A DNA stretch of 64,000 bases from CAWGJF01 sp963715745 (lineage in GTDB: Bacteria; Bacteroidota; Ignavibacteria; Ignavibacteriales; Ignavibacteriaceae): contig OY970271.1 in the NCBI GenBank assembly GCA_963715745.1, positions 2,914,001 through 2,978,000 of the forward strand. The letters run 5' to 3'. Shown one piece after another: positions 53,716-63,626 of the stretch (its first letter is position 1; every line of letters begins with the position of its first letter). Under the pieces are notes generated by a model. The model had not been told where the DNA came from. It did no database searches and was given only the letters and a program-made list of their open reading frames with translations. Both the position numbers and the translations under genes were made by a program.

Positions 53716-53859
53716 ACTTTCTTCCCTCTTTCAATATCTCAGATTTGAAATTCCTTTGTTGGCTGTTTAGATTTACTTATTAATTAACTTTTCTTTAGCC
53801 AAATTAGTGCAAAATCCGATAAAAGTTGAATTGTTCATTTAATTGAATACCCACTAAAG

Positions 53860-55260
53860 ATGAATATAACCACAGACAAAACGATTGAAATGCTAAATGA
53901 GTTTGTAAAAACTCAAATAAAAATCAGTCAATCTGATCACCAAAAATTTTATTGTTTTGCTGAAAAAATAGAAGAAATAAAGATCAGCAAATTGTTAGGA
54001 CAGAATTTAGCTGGAATTAAAAATTTATTTTATTTTTCAAAACCTGAGGATGAATTCGAAATTCTTTCAGCAGGAAAGTTTTTAGATTTTGGTGAAAGTA
54101 AAAACAAATTTCAATCAATAGCTGAGAAGGTAAACCTGGTAAAAGATAAAATTATCTTTAATGATACTGCCTTAGAACTTGATTCATTTCCATTATTTCA
54201 ATGCTGTGTAAAATTCAATAGTAAAATTCAATCCGGGGAATGGAAGCAATTTCCTGCCTTCAGTTTTTACATTCCCGAAATCATTTTTTATAAAATTAAA
54301 AATGAATTTTTCCTCATTCACATCTTTTCAGATCCGGAAAAAGTAAACCTGAAATTAATTGAAGAAATTTTCACTTTATATGATAAATCTGAATGTGTAA
54401 TAAAAAATGATTATTTAGTTTTATCACAAGAATTAATATTGGACTCTGGAAAACAAAAAGAAATCTGGAATAAGCAAATAGAAAAAGGAAAAGAAAAACT
54501 AAAAGATGGTAAGCTGAAAAAATTTGTCCTTTCAAGGAAAAAAGAATTTAACTTATCTGGCAAACCGGATTTTTATCAAATAGTTGAGCAGCTTAAATCT
54601 ACTTACCCGGGTTGTTTCATATTATTAAATAAAATTAATGAAAAAACATTTTTCGGTGCCTCTCCTGAATCTTTTATAAAAAGCACTAACGATGAATTAA
54701 TTTTTGAAGCTGTTGCAGGCTCAGTTCCACGTGGTAATCATATTGATGAAGAACTCTCTTTTGAAAAAAGATTGTTAGTCGATCCAAAACTGAAAACGGA
54801 ACACGAAATTGTAAAAGATTTTATTTTTAATAAAGTTTCAGAAATATCTGAAAAGGAGGAAATACCTTCAGAAAAATCTTTTGTCCGAAAGCTTGATAAC
54901 ATTCAGCACCTAGTAACTAAAATATCTGTTAAGCCAAAGAATAAATTCACAATATTTAAATATATAGATGTGTTGTTCCCAACTCCTGCGGTTTGCGGAT
55001 TTCCAAAGGAAGACGCTTATGAAGTGATTTACGAACTTGAAACTTATGATCGCGGACTTTACTCTGGTTTACTTGGTTGGTTTGATATTAATTTAAATGG
55101 AGAACTCGTTGTCGGAATTCGTTCAGCACTTTCGGACGGAAATAAAATAACTGCGTATGCCGGTGGTGGAATTCTATCAGATTCAGATGCCGAGGAAGAA
55201 TTTTTGGAAACCGAATTAAAACTTCAACCTATCATTTCGCTCTTTGTAAATGAAGAATAA
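53860..55260 (+). CDS. menF: Isochorismate synthase (menaquinone)
   Basis: This 466-residue chorismate-binding enzyme turns chorismate into isochorismate, the first step to menaquinone. The conserved C-terminal half has KFVLSRKKEFN, FFGASPESFIKS, FEAVAGSVPRG, KTEHEIVKDFI, LFPTPAVCGFPKEDA (usually HPTPAVGG), YSGLLGWFD and the ending AGGGILSDSDAEEEFLETELK. The first Gly of PAVGG is Cys here, but the remaining catalytic Glu residues appear intact. The N-terminal 150 residues are poorly conserved, as usual. The gene directly precedes menD, whose start overlaps its end by 11 bp, so it is the menaquinone rather than siderophore isozyme. Confidence 0.93.
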   Translation: MNITTDKTIEMLNEFVKTQIKISQSDHQKFYCFAEKIEEIKISKLLGQNLAGIKNLFYFSKPEDEFEILSAGKFLDFGESKNKFQSIAEKVNLVKDKIIFNDTALELDSFPLFQCCVKFNSKIQSGEWKQFPAFSFYIPEIIFYKIKNEFFLIHIFSDPEKVNLKLIEEIFTLYDKSECVIKNDYLVLSQELILDSGKQKEIWNKQIEKGKEKLKDGKLKKFVLSRKKEFNLSGKPDFYQIVEQLKSTYPGCFILLNKINEKTFFGASPESFIKSTNDELIFEAVAGSVPRGNHIDEELSFEKRLLVDPKLKTEHEIVKDFIFNKVSEISEKEEIPSEKSFVRKLDNIQHLVTKISVKPKNKFTIFKYIDVLFPTPAVCGFPKEDAYEVIYELETYDRGLYSGLLGWFDINLNGELVVGIRSALSDGNKITAYAGGGILSDSDAEEEFLETELKLQPIISLFVNEE

Positions 55261-57001
55261 AGTTAATACAAATTTTATTTGTTCAAAACTTTTTGTAGAT
55301 CAACTTGCAGATGATGGATTGAAGTATGTTTGCATCTCCCCTGGATCAAGAAGCACTCCTTTGACGTCAGCCTTTGCTTCAAACAAAAGAATAAAATGTT
55401 TTGTGAACATTGATGAAAGATCATCTGCTTTTTTTGCTCTCGGACTTGCCAAGTCAATTAAGAAGCCGGTTGCAATTGTAACAACTTCCGGAACCGCAGT
55501 TGCAGAATTATATCCGGCAATAATTGAAGCATTTCAGTCAAGAGTGCCTCTAATAATTTGTACTGCAGACAGACCATCTTACCTTAGAAATTCAGGCGCA
55601 AATCAAACAATAAACCAGGGAAACATTTTTAAAAATCATATCCGATGGTTTCATCAATTGAAACTACCTTCATTAAAAAGAAAAGATATGCTTGAATATA
55701 GAAAAACTGCAAGTACAGCTTTTTATATTTCATTGGATTTAAATAAAGGTCCGGTTCATATCAATTTTCAATTTGAAAAGCCTCTTGAGCCTTCTGCATT
55801 GAATTCTTTACTTGATGTGGAGATTCTTTCTTCAGTTAAGAAGGAAAAATTGTACATTGATGGCGGAGTTATTTCAGAAAATTCAGACAGAATAAAAAAA
55901 TTAGCAAAAAAAGTAATCTCAACTGAAAAAGGATGGATCGTCGCCGGACCTATAGCAAAAGATATTACTATTTTTAAAAAAATAATTTCACTTTCTGAAA
56001 AAACAGGTTACCCGATTTTAGCTGATGGCACTTCAAATTTGAGATCAATTAAGAATGAAAACATTCTAGCAAACTTTAATTTATTTCTCGGCTCAAAAAC
56101 ATTCCTAGATAAATTTATTCCAGATGTTATTATTCAGTTTGGCAGAACTCCAACTTCATCAATTCTTGAAAAAGTTTTTCAGGAATCTGGAATTTCAGTT
56201 TACACTATTAACAGGTTTGGTGATCGTTTTGATTCCAGAAAAAAACCTGCTGTTAACTTTAAAATGGATCCGGTTAAATTCAGTAGTAAACTTTTATCTG
56301 AAATTGGGAATAAAAAAACTATTAAATCAAATTACTTTAATGAGCTAATATCAGCTGAGACTGAATCTGAAAAAATCAAGAAAAAATATTTTTCGTGGAA
56401 CAAAATTAACCAAGAACCGGTTTTATTAAATGAGATAATTGATAATCTTCCTTCGAAAACATGTGTAATTATTGGTAACAGTCTGCCGGTAAGAGACCTG
56501 GATAGCTTTATTAAGAATAAAAATGATATTGAATTTCATTTTAACAGAGGTGCCAGTGGTATTGACGGAGTTACTTCTACAGCACTGGGAATTGCAGTTA
56601 AAAAAAATCCGGCTATATTAATTACAGGGGATCTTTCTTTTTTGCATGACTTAAATGCATTAATGATTGCAAAAAAATATCATGTTATTTTAACTGTTTT
56701 TCTTTTCAATAATAATGGCGGCGCAATTTTCAGTTCTCTACCGGTTTTTTCTGAAAAGAAAATTTTTAATGATTATTTTTTAACTCCGCAAAATTTAGAT
56801 ATTAAATCAATTGTTTCAGCATTTGGGTTAAAACATATAAAAGTAAAAAACCTGGTTCAGTTGAGAAACCTGGCATCAAAAACTAAGCGAAACAAAAAAT
56901 TTCAGGTTGTTGAGATATTAACAAATCCAGCTGATTCTCAAAAATTCAGGGAAGCATTAAATTCTGAAGTTGGAAAAACAATCACAAATAATTTTGTATA
57001 A
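55250..57001 (+). CDS. menD: 2-succinyl-5-enolpyruvyl-6-hydroxy-3-cyclohexene-1-carboxylate synthase
   Basis: This 583-residue thiamine-diphosphate enzyme condenses isochorismate with 2-oxoglutarate. The start shows VCISPGSRSTPLTSAFAS (MenD signature) and later TSGTAVAELYPAIIEA, where Glu activates the cofactor, and CTADRPSYLRNSGANQTINQ. The central domain is smaller and varied; the C-terminal TPP domain has FNRGASGIDGVTSTALG and GDLSFLHDLNALMIA, with NNNGGAIFS. Length and motif order are normal. It overlaps menF by 11 bp and is 2 bp from menH, so translation is coupled. Confidence 0.96.
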   Translation: MKNKVNTNFICSKLFVDQLADDGLKYVCISPGSRSTPLTSAFASNKRIKCFVNIDERSSAFFALGLAKSIKKPVAIVTTSGTAVAELYPAIIEAFQSRVPLIICTADRPSYLRNSGANQTINQGNIFKNHIRWFHQLKLPSLKRKDMLEYRKTASTAFYISLDLNKGPVHINFQFEKPLEPSALNSLLDVEILSSVKKEKLYIDGGVISENSDRIKKLAKKVISTEKGWIVAGPIAKDITIFKKIISLSEKTGYPILADGTSNLRSIKNENILANFNLFLGSKTFLDKFIPDVIIQFGRTPTSSILEKVFQESGISVYTINRFGDRFDSRKKPAVNFKMDPVKFSSKLLSEIGNKKTIKSNYFNELISAETESEKIKKKYFSWNKINQEPVLLNEIIDNLPSKTCVIIGNSLPVRDLDSFIKNKNDIEFHFNRGASGIDGVTSTALGIAVKKNPAILITGDLSFLHDLNALMIAKKYHVILTVFLFNNNGGAIFSSLPVFSEKKIFNDYFLTPQNLDIKSIVSAFGLKHIKVKNLVQLRNLASKTKRNKKFQVVEILTNPADSQKFREALNSEVGKTITNNFV

Positions 57002-57003
57002 AA

Positions 57004-57828
57004 ATGATTATTGATACCGGCGGTGTAAAAATTAATGTTGAGGCATTAAGGGAAGATAAGAACATAAAAAAATCGCTCTTTTTGTTGCATGGCTTTACAG
57101 GCTCTTCAGCAGATTGGGAAAATGTTGCATTCCTGTTTGACAGTAAATTTAATGTTTATGCAATTGATTTAATCGGGCATGGAAAAAGTGAATCACCGGG
57201 GGACATTTCTTTGTACAGTGCAGAATCACAGACAAAACAGATCAAATTAGTTATTGAAAGGCTGAAGGGTGAAAAAAATATTTTGCTTGGTTATTCTATG
57301 GGTGGAAGACTTTCGCTTGCATTTGCTCTCGAGTACCTGGAATTGATCAATGGATTAATTATGGAAAGCTCTTCGGCTGGAATCAGCAATGAACAGGAAA
57401 GAGAAAAAAGAAGAGAAACTGATCTTCAGCTTGCAGATATGATTTTAAATAAACCAATACAGGATTTTATAACAAGCTGGATGGACCAGGAATTATTCGG
57501 CACATTAAAAAGATTTTCTAATTCAAAAATTGAGCAGATTAAAAAAGAGAAGTATAAAAATAATAGAACGGGGATTTCTAATTCGCTTCGGGCTTTCAGC
57601 ACGGGTGTTATGCCATACTATGGGAATAAACTTAAATCTTTGAACATTCCTGTATTGCTTCTTTCCGGTCAGCTTGATTCCAAATACACAAAGATAAACA
57701 GTAGTTTGCAAAAACAATTTTCAAAAGCAAAACATTCTGTAATAAAAACTTCAGGTCACAACACTCATCTTGAAGAACCGCAGAATTTTATCCGGGTTGT
57801 AAATAAATTTTTACAGAAGTTCTATTAA
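57004..57828 (+). CDS. menH: 2-succinyl-6-hydroxy-2,4-cyclohexadiene-1-carboxylate synthase (alpha/beta hydrolase)
   Basis: This 274-residue alpha/beta hydrolase follows menD by 2 bp and so is assigned as MenH, which eliminates pyruvate from the MenD product. Motifs: oxyanion loop LLHGFTGSSADWEN, VYAIDLIGHGKS, nucleophile elbow LGYSMGGR with Ser98, LLLSGQLDSKYTKI with Asp, and SGHNTHLEEP with the catalytic His near 253. Length matches MenH. Homology alone cannot separate it from other hydrolases; the position makes it secure. Confidence 0.93.
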   Translation: MIIDTGGVKINVEALREDKNIKKSLFLLHGFTGSSADWENVAFLFDSKFNVYAIDLIGHGKSESPGDISLYSAESQTKQIKLVIERLKGEKNILLGYSMGGRLSLAFALEYLELINGLIMESSSAGISNEQEREKRRETDLQLADMILNKPIQDFITSWMDQELFGTLKRFSNSKIEQIKKEKYKNNRTGISNSLRAFSTGVMPYYGNKLKSLNIPVLLLSGQLDSKYTKINSSLQKQFSKAKHSVIKTSGHNTHLEEPQNFIRVVNKFLQKFY

Positions 57829-57907
57829 ACCTCATATACGATTTCCTTTTCCAATTTCAACAATCTAAAAATAATTTTATAATTTAGAAGTAAAGCTCTG
57901 AAATATT

Positions 57908-59065
57908 TTGCAAAATAAACTCTACCTCAATAAAAATCTACAGGTTATTTTCAGTGTTACTTTAATTGCAGTGCTTGGAGTTGCAAGCATTACTCCTGCC
58001 TTCCCGAAAATTGAAAAAGAATTAAACATCTCTGAACAAGAAGTCGGACTATTAATTACTGTTTTCACATTACCAGGAGTTATTTTAACTCCAATTCTTG
58101 GTGTGCTTGCTGACAGGTTCGGAAGAAAAAAAATTCTTGTCCCTTCACTTTTACTATTCGGGTTAGCGGGTTTTTCGATTTTCTTCATTAGAAATTTTCA
58201 TCTGCTTTTGGTATTTCGTTTATTCCAGGGAGTTGGGGCAGCTTCACTCGGCTCATTAAATGTAACTTTAATTGGAGATTTTTTTGAAGGACGTGATAGA
58301 GCTACTGCAATGGGATATAATGCAAGCGTGCTTAGTGTTGGAACTGCAAGCTACCCAGCAATTGGCGGTGCATTAGCTACTATTGGCTGGTACTTCCCTT
58401 TTCTTCTTCCTGTTTTAGCTCTACCAATTGCTTTTGTTGTTATCTATTCGCTGGAAGATAAAAATCAAAATAACAAACAAAATTTAAAAGTCTATCTTAT
58501 CAATGCTTGGCAAAGCATAAAAGATAAACGTGTGATCGGAATTTTTGTTGCCAGCATATTTACATTTATACTTATTTACGGAGCTTATCTTACTTTTTTC
58601 CCTTTTCTTCTTGATTCTGATTTTTCTGCACCACCGTATGCAATCGGTTTAATGATGTCTGCAATGTCTTTAACAACTGCTTTAACATCAACACAGGTTG
58701 GAAAATTATCCGCAAAATATTCGGATAAAATATTATTAAAGTCTGCATTTATAATTTATGCTCTATCACTCGTTTTAATTCCTCTTATGCCTTCAATGTG
58801 GTTGTTATTAATTCCATTAGTTCTGTTTGGAACTGCTCAGGGATTAAATATCCCGAGTCTGCAAACTATGCTTACAAACTTGGCTCCGATTGAAAACCGT
58901 GCAGCTTTTATGTCTTTGAACGGAATGGTTTTAAGATTAGGACAGACAATCGGCCCTTTAATTATGGGATTTGTATTTACGCTGGCTGGAATTGCAGGAG
59001 TTTATTTTGCAGGGGCTGCTTTTGCTCTGCTGATGTTAGTATTGATATTTGTTTTGATCGGATAG
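57908..59065 (+). CDS. MFS transporter
   Basis: This 385-residue protein has about 12 membrane helices. The signature GVLADRFGRKKI lies in the loop between helices 2 and 3, and GIGGALATIGWYFPF-like packing motifs are present (PAIGGALATIGW). This fits the drug:H+ antiporter type (DHA1) of the major facilitator superfamily. The start is TTG at 57908; no in-frame ATG is available before the first helix. The substrate cannot be inferred. It sits between the menH and menB ends of the menaquinone genes, on the same strand, 79 bp after menH. Confidence 0.88.
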   Translation: MQNKLYLNKNLQVIFSVTLIAVLGVASITPAFPKIEKELNISEQEVGLLITVFTLPGVILTPILGVLADRFGRKKILVPSLLLFGLAGFSIFFIRNFHLLLVFRLFQGVGAASLGSLNVTLIGDFFEGRDRATAMGYNASVLSVGTASYPAIGGALATIGWYFPFLLPVLALPIAFVVIYSLEDKNQNNKQNLKVYLINAWQSIKDKRVIGIFVASIFTFILIYGAYLTFFPFLLDSDFSAPPYAIGLMMSAMSLTTALTSTQVGKLSAKYSDKILLKSAFIIYALSLVLIPLMPSMWLLLIPLVLFGTAQGLNIPSLQTMLTNLAPIENRAAFMSLNGMVLRLGQTIGPLIMGFVFTLAGIAGVYFAGAAFALLMLVLIFVLIG

Positions 59066-59092
59066 AATTCATTACATCAAACTATCACTTTT

Positions 59093-60016
59093 TTACTCAT
59101 CAAGATTATCCAGCCAGTGGATTATATTAAGCAGCAATTGTGAATTGTATTTTGCATAAGGTGCATTCATTCCAAATTTAGTTTTATTCTGACCGGCAAC
59201 CTGTGCTGAGAACATCGCAGCTTCTCCCCACATTACAACTTTACCATTTCCAAAATTTTCTACAGCTCCCTGCGACCAGCCGGCAACTGAGATTTTTTTT
59301 GTATTATCATTAAAACTCCACGCAGTGTCCGGCATCAATGCAATAAAATTATTATTCAATAATAGAACCGGAGTTGCGTCCCCGGGAATTTCAAAAGCTT
59401 CCCCGGTAAATGAGTAAATTGAATCCACATAATCTTCATCATCAAGTCCGTTAGTAATGAAATTATCTTTAAGTGTTCCATCCTTCCGCGTGAATATGGC
59501 AGGATTATTCTGGTCTGTTGTATCGAATGCAAATCCGTTATTTAAAATAAACCCGAACATCTCAGCAAGTTTTCCTGCAGCACCGGGAAACGGCATATGA
59601 TCAGCAATTAAAAAGAGAGATCCGCCTTCATCAACCCATTTTACAATGTTATTAATTTCTTCATTTGTAAATGCTGAAGGAGTTGGGAGAGTCCATTCTT
59701 CAGTGTTCTTTATATTTAAAGCATTTGAGATGACAAATATATCTGCACTATCAAGCGTGTGTCTTCCGATTGTATCCTGTAGCGGTTTAACAACATATCC
59801 ATCTTTAATTAAAAGATCAGCAAAAGGTTTATATCTTTCTTCCATTGTATGAAAGTTATTATGTGCTTCATCTATATAAACAACGGAACCCTCACCTGTC
59901 TCATAAGCTGGGTTTAGTATTAAAGGTTTGTAATCAGGATCGCCAATTTGCTGAGAAACAATGAATTTAAAAGAAATAATAAACAGAAAGAATATTTTGT
60001 AGTAGATTTGTTTCAT
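59093..60016 (-). CDS. Secreted DUF4350-like/GATase-like protein
   Basis: The ATG at 60016 with GGAG 8 nt upstream starts a 307-residue protein; a TTG frame back to 60037 is not needed. It begins with a signal peptide (YYKIFFLFIISFKFIVSQ). The mature part has VVYIDEAHNNFHTMEERYKPFADLL, ADIFVISNAL, TNEEINNIVKWVDEGGSLFLIADHMP, AGWSQGAVENFGNGKVVMWGEAAMFSA. The pattern (DEAHNN..., GGSLFLIADH) resembles DUF4350/GldG-type class-I glutamine-amidotransferase-like domains without the catalytic Cys. Role unknown; possibly binding in the periplasm. It lies antisense between the menaquinone gene blocks. Confidence 0.68.
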   Translation of the reverse strand: MKQIYYKIFFLFIISFKFIVSQQIGDPDYKPLILNPAYETGEGSVVYIDEAHNNFHTMEERYKPFADLLIKDGYVVKPLQDTIGRHTLDSADIFVISNALNIKNTEEWTLPTPSAFTNEEINNIVKWVDEGGSLFLIADHMPFPGAAGKLAEMFGFILNNGFAFDTTDQNNPAIFTRKDGTLKDNFITNGLDDEDYVDSIYSFTGEAFEIPGDATPVLLLNNNFIALMPDTAWSFNDNTKKISVAGWSQGAVENFGNGKVVMWGEAAMFSAQVAGQNKTKFGMNAPYAKYNSQLLLNIIHWLDNLDE

Positions 60017-60064
60017 CTTAAAAACTCCGGTTGACAAAAATAAATCTGAATAAATCTTAAACTA

Positions 60065-60688
60065 TTAATCTGCACTTCTAATCAACAGTCCTGTAGTAGA
60101 AACAAAAACGTTAAACTTATTATGTTCATTTACATCAATAAATGTAGCTGAACCATATTGTGCATCGACCAAAAACGAAAGGAAGGGATAATCAAGCCTG
60201 AGCTTAAAAATATCTATCGTTTTTTCTTTTGCAAGAGAATAAACCGTCCTTCTTTTGTTCGTTTCATCATTAATATTTATGAAACGACCCGAGATCCTGT
60301 CTAGCTCATAAAAAGTATGCAGGCCAAAAAGGTTTGCGATTGATTTCCACTTAAGAATGTGAGCATCAATATAAAATTCTTCCCCTTCAAGATCATACTC
60401 TCTTCTATCGCCGTCAGGGAAAATAATTTTAACACTGAAAGATTGCCTTGTTACAGGGTAAACTTCAACTGTAGCTGCAAGTTCTTCTTTGGTTAATGCA
60501 TTATATCCTTCAATTGAAAAGCTGATGACTCCAAACAATAATGATAGCGTAAGCATAAGGAAAGCAAAAACGAAATCTCTTGCAGCACCTAAAAATTTTT
60601 TCTTCTTTAATGAACCAATAAATAATACAAGAAAAATTATACACAGGATAAAAAATATAATTGCCGCTATATTTAAAGGTTCATTCAT
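60065..60688 (-). CDS. Hypothetical protein with two N-terminal membrane helices
   Basis: This 207-residue protein has two hydrophobic helices at about 7-27 and 38-60, then a mostly beta-type domain (QSFSVKIIFPDGDRREYDLEGEEFYIDAHILKW, FYELDRISGRFININDE, LSFLVDAQYGSATFIDV). The later segment is consistent with a periplasmic domain with a charged surface. The wording of the domain recalls hypothetical proteins annotated loosely as efflux-pump related, but I see no transport motif. It is 48 bp ahead of the DUF4350-like gene on the same strand and may be its operon partner. Function not recognised. Confidence 0.65.
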   Translation of the reverse strand: MNEPLNIAAIIFFILCIIFLVLFIGSLKKKKFLGAARDFVFAFLMLTLSLLFGVISFSIEGYNALTKEELAATVEVYPVTRQSFSVKIIFPDGDRREYDLEGEEFYIDAHILKWKSIANLFGLHTFYELDRISGRFININDETNKRRTVYSLAKEKTIDIFKLRLDYPFLSFLVDAQYGSATFIDVNEHNKFNVFVSTTGLLIRSAD

Positions 60689-60841
60689 TTAATGTTAAGA
60701 TAAAATAAATTTCAGCTATAATTTGATTTAATTTAAACTATTTATCCCAAACATTTATTTAATTTATCAGAACACAGCAGATTTCACGTTTTTTCAATAT
60801 TTTTACCTGACAAATCAACCAAAGATTATTAAGGATTTATC

Positions 60842-61675
60842 ATGAGTTTTAAATGGCATAAAGTAAAAGATTACGAAGACATAATTTTTGAAAAGATGGA
60901 CGGCATTGCAAAAATAACAATTAACCGTCCTGAAGTCAGAAATGCATTTCGTCCTGAGACTGTTATTGAAATGTATGATGCTTTTGCTAATGCAAGAGAA
61001 GATCAAACAATTGGAGTTATTTTATTAACTGGCGCAGGACCGGCAAAAGACGGGAAGTATGCTTTTTGTTCCGGCGGTGATCAGAAAATCAGAGGTGATA
61101 AAGGATATGTAGGAAAAGACGGTGTTCCGCGTTTAAATGTTCTGGATCTTCAAAAATTAATAAGAAGCATTCCAAAAGTTGTAATTGCACTTGTTGCCGG
61201 TTATGCAATTGGCGGCGGGCATGTTCTTCATGTTGTTTGTGATTTAACAATTGCTGCAGACAACGCAATCTTTGGACAGACCGGGCCAAAAGTCGGAAGC
61301 TTTGATGGCGGATTTGGCTCCAGCTATCTTGCCAGAATAGTTGGACAAAAAAAAGCACGTGAAATTTGGTATCTCTGCAACCAGTATAATGCAAAAGAAG
61401 CGGAAGCAATGGGTCTTGTAAATAAAGTAGTTACTGTTGAAAAATTAGAGGAAGAAGGAGTAAATTGGGCAAAGAGAATTCTTGAGCACAGTTCAATGGC
61501 AATAAGATTATTAAAGTCAGGTTTCAATGCAGAGCTTGACGGACAGGCCGGGATACAGGAACTTGCAGGAAATGCAACGCTTCTTTATTATATGAGTGAA
61601 GAAGCTCAGGAAGGAAAAAAAGCATATTTAGAAAAACGTAAACCCGATTTTAAAAAGTATCCCAAGCTTCCTTAA
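60842..61675 (+). CDS. menB: 1,4-dihydroxy-2-naphthoyl-CoA synthase
   Basis: This 277-residue crotonase-fold enzyme cyclises succinylbenzoyl-CoA. MenB-specific features: ITINRPEVRNAFRPETV, GVILLTGAGPAKDGKYAFCSGGDQKIRG, VVIALVAGYAIGGGHVLHVVCDLTIAADNA, GQTGPKVGSFDGGFGSSYLAR, and GQKKAREIWYLCNQYNAKEA. The C-terminal segment (SEEAQEGKKAYLEKRKPDF) is usual for MenB. AAGGA precedes the ATG. It begins the second block of menaquinone genes. Confidence 0.97.
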   Translation: MSFKWHKVKDYEDIIFEKMDGIAKITINRPEVRNAFRPETVIEMYDAFANAREDQTIGVILLTGAGPAKDGKYAFCSGGDQKIRGDKGYVGKDGVPRLNVLDLQKLIRSIPKVVIALVAGYAIGGGHVLHVVCDLTIAADNAIFGQTGPKVGSFDGGFGSSYLARIVGQKKAREIWYLCNQYNAKEAEAMGLVNKVVTVEKLEEEGVNWAKRILEHSSMAIRLLKSGFNAELDGQAGIQELAGNATLLYYMSEEAQEGKKAYLEKRKPDFKKYPKLP

Positions 61676-61689
61676 TCATAAATACAATT

Positions 61690-62586
61690 ATGAATGATTC
61701 TAAAACTCCTATTTCAAAATCTCAGGCCTGGATTCTTGCAAGTCGTCCGAAGACTCTGCTTGCTGCAGTTGTACCAGTAATAGTAGGCTCCGCTCTTGCA
61801 ATTTCTGAAAATAAATTTTTTCTGCCGTATTCAATTGTTGCTCTTGCTTGTGCCCTATTAATCCAGATTGGTACAAATTTCAATAATGATCTTTATGATT
61901 ATCTTAAAGGTGCAGACAATGAAAAACGCAAAGGTCCGCTGCGTGTACTGGTTTCAGGATTAATTTCCGTTCAAGAAATGAAATCCGGAATCATTATTGT
62001 TTTTGGATTAGCATTTCTGCTTGGGCTTTATCTCGTTCTTTCAGTTAACATTATCGTATTGATTATCGGAGTAATATCAATAATTGCAGGTCTCGCATAC
62101 ACTGCCGGTCCATTTCCACTTGCATATCATGGACTGGGTGATGTTTTTGTTTTTTTGTTCTTCGGAATTGTTGCAACTTCAGGAACATATTACCTTCATA
62201 CACAATCTTTTAACCTGATCTCGTTTTTAGTTGCAGTTCCGGTCGGCGCTTTGACTACAAACATACTAGTGGTTAATAATTACCGTGATATTGAAGAAGA
62301 CCGCTTTGCCGGAAAAAATACTCTGGCGGTAATTATTGGAAGAAATTTTACACGTTTCCAGTTCATTTTTTTACTGGTAGTTTGTTACGCAGTAATAATT
62401 TTGTTATTCATCAGGTTTAATTTTACTTTCTGGATTTTTTTACCTTATGCTACCATTCCTCTGGCACTTTATATAATCAGGATGATTTTTGTTTTAAATG
62501 GAAAAGAGTTGAACCGAACACTTGAACTAACAGCAAAGTTCTCCGGGCTTTACGGAATTTTGTTTGCAATCGGAATAATTTTATGA
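61690..62586 (+). CDS. menA: 1,4-dihydroxy-2-naphthoate polyprenyltransferase
   Basis: This 298-residue integral membrane prenyltransferase joins DHNA to a polyprenyl diphosphate. The opening WILASRPKTLLAAVVPVIVG is typical of MenA. The first Asp-rich site is NFNNDLYDYLKGADN and the second is NNYRDIEEDRFAGKNTLAV. About nine membrane helices follow. It begins 14 bp after menB and its stop overlaps the menC start by 4 bp (ATGA). Confidence 0.95.
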   Translation: MNDSKTPISKSQAWILASRPKTLLAAVVPVIVGSALAISENKFFLPYSIVALACALLIQIGTNFNNDLYDYLKGADNEKRKGPLRVLVSGLISVQEMKSGIIIVFGLAFLLGLYLVLSVNIIVLIIGVISIIAGLAYTAGPFPLAYHGLGDVFVFLFFGIVATSGTYYLHTQSFNLISFLVAVPVGALTTNILVVNNYRDIEEDRFAGKNTLAVIIGRNFTRFQFIFLLVVCYAVIILLFIRFNFTFWIFLPYATIPLALYIIRMIFVLNGKELNRTLELTAKFSGLYGILFAIGIIL

Positions 62587-63626
62587 ATAAGATTCTATTG
62601 GAATATTTTCCCTACTCTTTAAAACTCAACTCCACTTTCTCAACTGCAAAAACCAAATTCAACGAACGCAAAGGATTTATTATAAAATTAAAAAGTGAAT
62701 CCGCTGAGGGAATTGGTGATGCATCCCCATTTCCCGAATTTGGCTCTGAAACTTATGATGAAACAGAAGTCGCTTTAAATAATATTGATTTGAAGATTAA
62801 AATTAACTTTGATGACTTAGTAAAAAGTATAAATGAAACTCTCATGAAATATGAGAAGTACCCGGCACTTCATCACGGACTCGAACAGTCTCTTCTCAAT
62901 TTAATCTGCAAAGAAAAAAAAATCACGTTAGATAAACTCCTTGGAATTAAAATTAAAAATTCCGTAAATGTTAATGGCATTATTGGATTTGAATCAGCTG
63001 TCAATTCAGCAAAAAGAGCGATGGAATTAACTAAAAAAGGATTTAAAACCTTAAAGATTAAAGCAGGACGAAATTCAGATGACGGAGGTTTTGAAGAAGA
63101 CTACAAATGTATTTTAGAAATCAGAAAAGAAGTTGGTGATGAAATTAAAATACGGATTGATATTAACGGAAAATGGAATTTGCTTAATGCAGCTGACAAT
63201 TTAAAAGACTTAGAAAAATTTAATCTTGAGTATGCAGAGCAGCCGGTAAGTGAATTAAATGATTTTATTGAACTTTCTAAAATTACCAAAGTTCCGCTTG
63301 CTGCTGATGAATCAATCAGGAGTTCTAATGATGCGAAGAATTTTATTGAAAGTAATGCAGTAAATTATTTAATCATAAAACCAATGATGCTTGGTGGACT
63401 ATTTAAATCACTTGAATTAATAAAACTAACTGAATCAAAAAATATTAAACCTGTAATCTCTTCAAGTTTTGAATCAGCAATCGGCAGAGTGAATACATTG
63501 ATAGCTGCTGCTACAGTTAAAGAAAATATTGCTCATGGATTATCCGTTGGTGAATATTTTGTAAATGATCTTCTTCCGGGAAAGTTAAAAATTATAGATG
63601 GAAAAATTTCTTTAACAGGATTATGA
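62583..63626 (+). CDS. menC: o-Succinylbenzoate synthase
   Basis: This 347-residue enolase-superfamily enzyme dehydrates SHCHC to o-succinylbenzoate. The conserved residues are in place: the KxK-type motif TLKIKAG, metal ligands Asp in IRIDINGKW, Glu in LEYAEQPV and Asp in LAADESIRS, and the second Lys in LIIKPMMLGG. The N-terminal capping domain begins YFPYSLKLNSTFSTAKTKFN. It overlaps menA by 4 bp and the next gene by 4 bp (ATGA), so the block is translationally coupled. Confidence 0.94.
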   Translation: MNKILLEYFPYSLKLNSTFSTAKTKFNERKGFIIKLKSESAEGIGDASPFPEFGSETYDETEVALNNIDLKIKINFDDLVKSINETLMKYEKYPALHHGLEQSLLNLICKEKKITLDKLLGIKIKNSVNVNGIIGFESAVNSAKRAMELTKKGFKTLKIKAGRNSDDGGFEEDYKCILEIRKEVGDEIKIRIDINGKWNLLNAADNLKDLEKFNLEYAEQPVSELNDFIELSKITKVPLAADESIRSSNDAKNFIESNAVNYLIIKPMMLGGLFKSLELIKLTESKNIKPVISSSFESAIGRVNTLIAAATVKENIAHGLSVGEYFVNDLLPGKLKIIDGKISLTGL